From Sthenelais limicola (Eukaryota; Annelida; Polychaeta; Phyllodocida; Sigalionidae), in assembly GCA_942159475.1 (NCBI GenBank), contig OW804096.1:108474194-108538193 (forward strand): a stretch of 64,000 nucleotides of DNA. The letters run 5' to 3'. Below are positions 61,032-64,000 of this stretch, piece after piece. The position numbers were made by a program, and so were the translations under genes. The notes beneath the pieces were generated by a model, which was not told where the DNA came from, ran no database searches, and saw only the letters and a list, made by a program, of their open reading frames with translations. The stretch's first letter is position 1. Every line of letters starts with the position of its first letter.

Positions 61032-61993
61032 GCAGACACCAAGCCAAGCTGGCCAGACTGGCCGTGGCTAGACAGAGAGAAGCCCACCGCCCTGGGACCA
61101 ATGCCAACAGAGAGTCAGCCATCAAGTTGTATGTTGCCTTCTGCGTCAAGATCCGCATAAAATATGACGCCCCAACTGCTGCCCATATCTGTTGGTATGT
61201 AGAGTACCTAGTCGCCAGTGGCCTATCTCCTGATACCATCCAGAATAACGTGTCCTCGCTGAGGACGTTCTTCAAGATGGCCGGGCTTGACCCCGCCCCT
61301 CTTCTCGACTACTCTGTTATCACAGCACTGAAAGGAGTACGCCTGACTGTGAGACACATCCCAAAACCAAAAGGGGCAGTAACCCCCGCCCTGCTGAGGA
61401 AGTGTGTGGCCTGGGCCTCTCAGTGTGAATATCCCAGAGAGGTCAGAGCCGCCATCCTCATTATGTTCATGGGCTTTATACGCCAGTCTAACCTCTTCCC
61501 TCCCTCGAAAAGGGCCTTCGATCACACAAGGCACCTCACCACTTCTGACGTGATCATCGAGGGGGAGGGGGTTACTATAAAGCTCAAATGGTCGAAGACC
61601 ATGCAGTCTCCGAGAACCCCCGTGAGTGTCTTCCTACCGGCCAAGCCAGGTGACCCTATATGCCCCAGGAGGGCTGTCTACAGCCTGGTCAAAAGGAACA
61701 GACACCTTCCACCTCACGCGCCCCTCTTCAGCTTCTCAGATGGGAACCCCTTCACGACTGGGTATATGAGGCGAACGTGGGCATGGATCATCACCCAGGC
61801 TGGTTCCTCCCCGTCCTGCCACTCCATGCATAGCCTGCGTCGAGGCGGGGCGTCCTACTCCTACCATGAAGCGGGGGCTTCACTAAATGACGTCATGACC
61901 CATGGCACATGGGCCAGTGACGCCGTCAGATCGTATCTGAGGCCGTCAGCCCAGACTTCCACATCGGTCCACAAAGCCCTGAGTGCAATGTGA
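61022..61993 (+). CDS. Tyrosine recombinase of the Ngaro-like element
   Basis: 324 codons are open from the slippery site; there is no ATG near the start. Counting from GTG 61064 (309 residues), the N-terminal SAM-like domain (ANRESAIKLYVAFC) is followed by the catalytic domain: Arg140 in MGFIRQSNL, His256 and Arg259 in HSLRRGGAS, Trp283 in the H/W position (GTWAS), and the nucleophile Tyr291 in VRSYLRPS. All residues of the R-H-R-H/W-Y set are present, so the enzyme is probably active. It joins or inserts the circular DNA copy by cutting and rejoining through a 3'-phosphotyrosine. Stop TGA 61991-61993 lies 13 bp before repeat B1. Confidence 0.94.
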   Translation, partial: FFLGRHQAKLARLAVARQREAHRPGTNANRESAIKLYVAFCVKIRIKYDAPTAAHICWYVEYLVASGLSPDTIQNNVSSLRTFFKMAGLDPAPLLDYSVITALKGVRLTVRHIPKPKGAVTPALLRKCVAWASQCEYPREVRAAILIMFMGFIRQSNLFPPSKRAFDHTRHLTTSDVIIEGEGVTIKLKWSKTMQSPRTPVSVFLPAKPGDPICPRRAVYSLVKRNRHLPPHAPLFSFSDGNPFTTGYMRRTWAWIITQAGSSPSCHSMHSLRRGGASYSYHEAGASLNDVMTHGTWASDAVRSYLRPSAQTSTSVHKALSAM

Positions 61994-62006
61994 ACTATTC
62001 CTCCTT

Positions 62007-62234
62007 GGGTTAAAGTGCGCATCTGGACTGACAGACAATTTTATTACTATGCAGAAAATACCATCTTCAATAATCTCTTCTGCTATACAGGTTTATATAT
62101 GTATATCTCCTTTTATCCACATGACATTGCTTTGTCTATTTCAATACTACTTCATATATACTCCAATACCATAAATGTCCCAATATCGCTAATAAACATC
62201 TTCGAACCTTAAGAATGTCTGTGTTTACTTAATG
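62007..62234 (+). repeat. Split direct repeat B1
   Basis: 228 bp, identical to 62482-62709. It contains AATAAA at 62191-62196, a possible polyadenylation signal. Its last four bases AATG are also the first four of A2. Confidence 0.97.
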
Positions 62235-62421
62235 TGGTAGGGATTGTCGCTTGCGATAATTCCTCCTCATTGAGTAGCAGACTGCAGGGGAGAACGCCAT
62301 CACCCCAACGGAAGTGCAGGAAGTTATGTCATCCCCACTTCCTTCAGCTCACTGGTCACTTCCTCTCCCTCTGTCCATTCAACTGACCCACGCACAGGAG
62401 AGAGGACTGGAGAAAAATTTG
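62231..62421 (+). repeat. Split direct repeat A2
   Basis: Second copy of A1, one mismatch. It is followed by 60 bp of unique spacer (62422-62481) before B2. Confidence 0.97.
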
Positions 62422-62481
62422 CCACCCACCCTCCCTACAATAAGCTGGCACTCCGTTCCAATCAACACCAAGAAACTTAAG

Positions 62482-62709
62482 GGGTTAAAGTGCGCATCTG
62501 GACTGACAGACAATTTTATTACTATGCAGAAAATACCATCTTCAATAATCTCTTCTGCTATACAGGTTTATATATGTATATCTCCTTTTATCCACATGAC
62601 ATTGCTTTGTCTATTTCAATACTACTTCATATATACTCCAATACCATAAATGTCCCAATATCGCTAATAAACATCTTCGAACCTTAAGAATGTCTGTGTT
62701 TACTTAATG
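62482..62709 (+). repeat. Split direct repeat B2, right end of the element
   Basis: Exact copy of B1 ending in AATG at 62709. Small ORFs in B1 and B2 are repeat-derived and not genes. Confidence 0.97.
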
Positions 62710-64000
62710 GGCATTCAGTTGTGTGAGGGTAGGCATGAGGATCTAAAGCAGTAGGACTAGCCCCCCACCCTGACCGCTATATGCCCTGGGTCTAGGGGTG
62801 CGTGCACGGCTGTAGGAGTGGCTAAAGCACTTCGGCAGCAATAATCGTAAATCTTGGGTGGGAATGTTCACACCTCTGGACTCCAGTTTCAATATTACCC
62901 TAATGCTTTTGAAAAAATAATATAGGCCGAAATGGGAGAGAGACCGATTTCCTGTGAGTACAGAAAGGGATCTTTCGATCTCCCTAGAATATATTAATGG
63001 GGTATGCGTCAGGTCGGCTGGAAGCGATTTGTACAGGTGGCGCTGTGATCGGCCGCACTGGCCACCATATTGTCTGGTGACAACGAACGCCGCGCCTGTT
63101 ACCAGTGCTAAATTGCTCAATTTCACATGCTCAGAAAACAGTCAGAAACTGGGTAAAAAATTCTAGATTCTTCGTAGAAATGTACAGTATTGCCAAGAAA
63201 ATACTCACAGAAATTTAAGAAATCCAGGACGGAACTTTGCGATTTTAACCCTGCTTCCTATGAGTTGCTATGGCATGTTTTCACCAGACTCATAGTCCAG
63301 GGGGTCTAGAGTATATGGCCATTTCCACCAATTTGACAACATTTGGGCCCCTAGACACCCCCAGAATACCAAAAAATATTTTTTACTTTTATCAGTTGAT
63401 TTGTTATTTTCTATCAACCCCATATATATGCACATTAAACTGTCAAGTTTGGAACCATTCTGATTATTAGTAATTTTTCTACAGGGGGGGTCGAAAAATA
63501 GATCCCAAATATGAAAAAAATGCCAAAAATAGCATGTCGAATAATGGTACATATTTCTACATAAATGAGGATTTAAATTATAAATAGATAAAACAAATAT
63601 GCACATAATGCATTGAACTTTTTTGTACTTGATAGGTCTCGATATAAGGATCATAACACCTTTTATTAACGAGAAGAAAAGTTACAGCCAAATAACCATT
63701 CTGTAATGGTAATGATAATGGCAGCGGCAAGCGTGACAGGTCATTGACCCTCTGCCCACATTATTATGCATGTATACACATTATATAACTCATTATATTT
63801 AGAATATATATAACATTCATTACCCTCGTTTACCTTTTGAAGTTGACTTGAATACTTGTATTGATTGTTCCTGTTCTGTTCAAGTATTTAGATGCAAAAT
63901 TTTTAAGGATAAAAGTTCTAATATTATATATGTGTTTGGGATACAATTTGTGACATTTTGTGACGGCAGACGTGATGTAGACGACGTGACGAAGACGACA
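62710..64000. other. No gene seen
   Basis: Non-coding flank of the Ngaro-like element, AT-rich after about 63150. The minus-strand ORFs at 62743-63126 and 63268-63654 have no recognisable domain and biased composition. Confidence 0.5.

Larger units (their letters stand above)
57127..62709 (+). mobile_element. Ngaro-like DIRS retrotransposon, 5.58 kb, near-intact
   Basis: The order is A1 - ORF1 - RT/RNase H - tyrosine recombinase - B1 - A2 - B2, with split direct repeats as in Ngaro and PAT elements. There is no methyltransferase domain after RNase H (present in DIRS1/PAT) and no integrase or LTRs. A1 and A2 differ by one base in 191; B1 and B2 are identical over 228, so the insertion is recent. 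Such elements are thought to replicate through a circular DNA intermediate inserted by the recombinase, without target duplication. The same tetranucleotide AATG stands at the start of A1, at the B1/A2 overlap and at the end of B2. One in-frame stop in RNase H is the only clear lesion. Confidence 0.92.

Noticed and set aside
57396..61534. Several minus-strand and alternate-frame ORFs of 60-170 codons inside the Ngaro-like element
   Set aside because: Shadows of Gag, RT-RNase H and recombinase, which have the conserved motifs.
62015..62687. Identical 65-codon ORFs in B1 and B2, and the 111-codon ORF 62314-62649
   Set aside because: They lie wholly in the element's non-coding repeats; identity reflects repeat duplication, not protein constraint.
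1..64000. CRISPR array, rRNA, bacterial operon or phage content
   Set aside because: No regularly spaced repeats, no rRNA-like conserved segments. Splice sites, LINE, DIRS and LTR elements show an animal nuclear genome.

Overview
This is a gene-poor, AT-rich animal genomic window (introns, GT-AG splice sites, many transposable elements, no bacterial-type operons). The one recognisable host gene is a two-immunoglobulin-domain, GPI-anchored neuronal surface protein of the Dpr / ZIG-8 / IgLON ('Wirin') type. Its two-Ig-plus-GPI layout is best known from protostomes, so an invertebrate, possibly a lophotrochozoan, is the best guess. The species cannot be named from the sequence.

Layout. 1-20.6 kb: mostly non-coding, with an LTR-like fragment (1.85-2.6 kb), small palindromic and foldback repeats, and a decayed CR1/jockey-type LINE (17.5-19.6 kb). 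20.6-38.1 kb: the host gene on the + strand. Four exons chain in compatible phase: first half of Ig1 (about 20613-20727), second half of Ig1 (23823-24036), Ig2 (34081-34365) and the GPI-signal exon (37960-38081). Two candidate 27-nt microexons (32099-32125 and 36083-36109) also fit the phase. A decayed Ig-like exon follows at 38785-39003. 39-50 kb: non-coding, with a short 3' remnant of a Ty3/Gypsy-like element on the minus strand (46.27-46.92 kb), tandem duplications and a TTAA-flanked MITE (50.1-50.66 kb).

50.96-55.61 kb: a 70-bp inverted-repeat pair encloses a 3'-truncated L1/Tx1-type LINE. Its broken ORF1 (coiled coil, RRM-like region, C-terminal domain) runs into a recognisable NADAR domain, followed 51 nt downstream by an ORF2 that stops inside the endonuclease. 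A NADAR domain (ADP-ribose / N-glycosidase fold) in a LINE ORF1 is the most unusual observation here.

57.13-62.71 kb: a nearly intact, young Ngaro-like DIRS retrotransposon with split direct repeats A1-ORFs-B1-A2-B2. It encodes a Gag-like protein, RT-RNase H and a tyrosine recombinase with all its catalytic residues. Both ORF junctions carry canonical -1 slippery heptamers (A_AAA_AAC and U_UUU_UUC) directly before the upstream stop codon. The first is followed at 8 nt by a well-formed H-type pseudoknot candidate, which suggests expression by two successive -1 frameshifts. RNase H carries one in-frame TGA.

Function: the host gene would act at neuronal surfaces. Everything else that codes is selfish DNA. 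No rRNA, confident tRNA or CRISPR was found.
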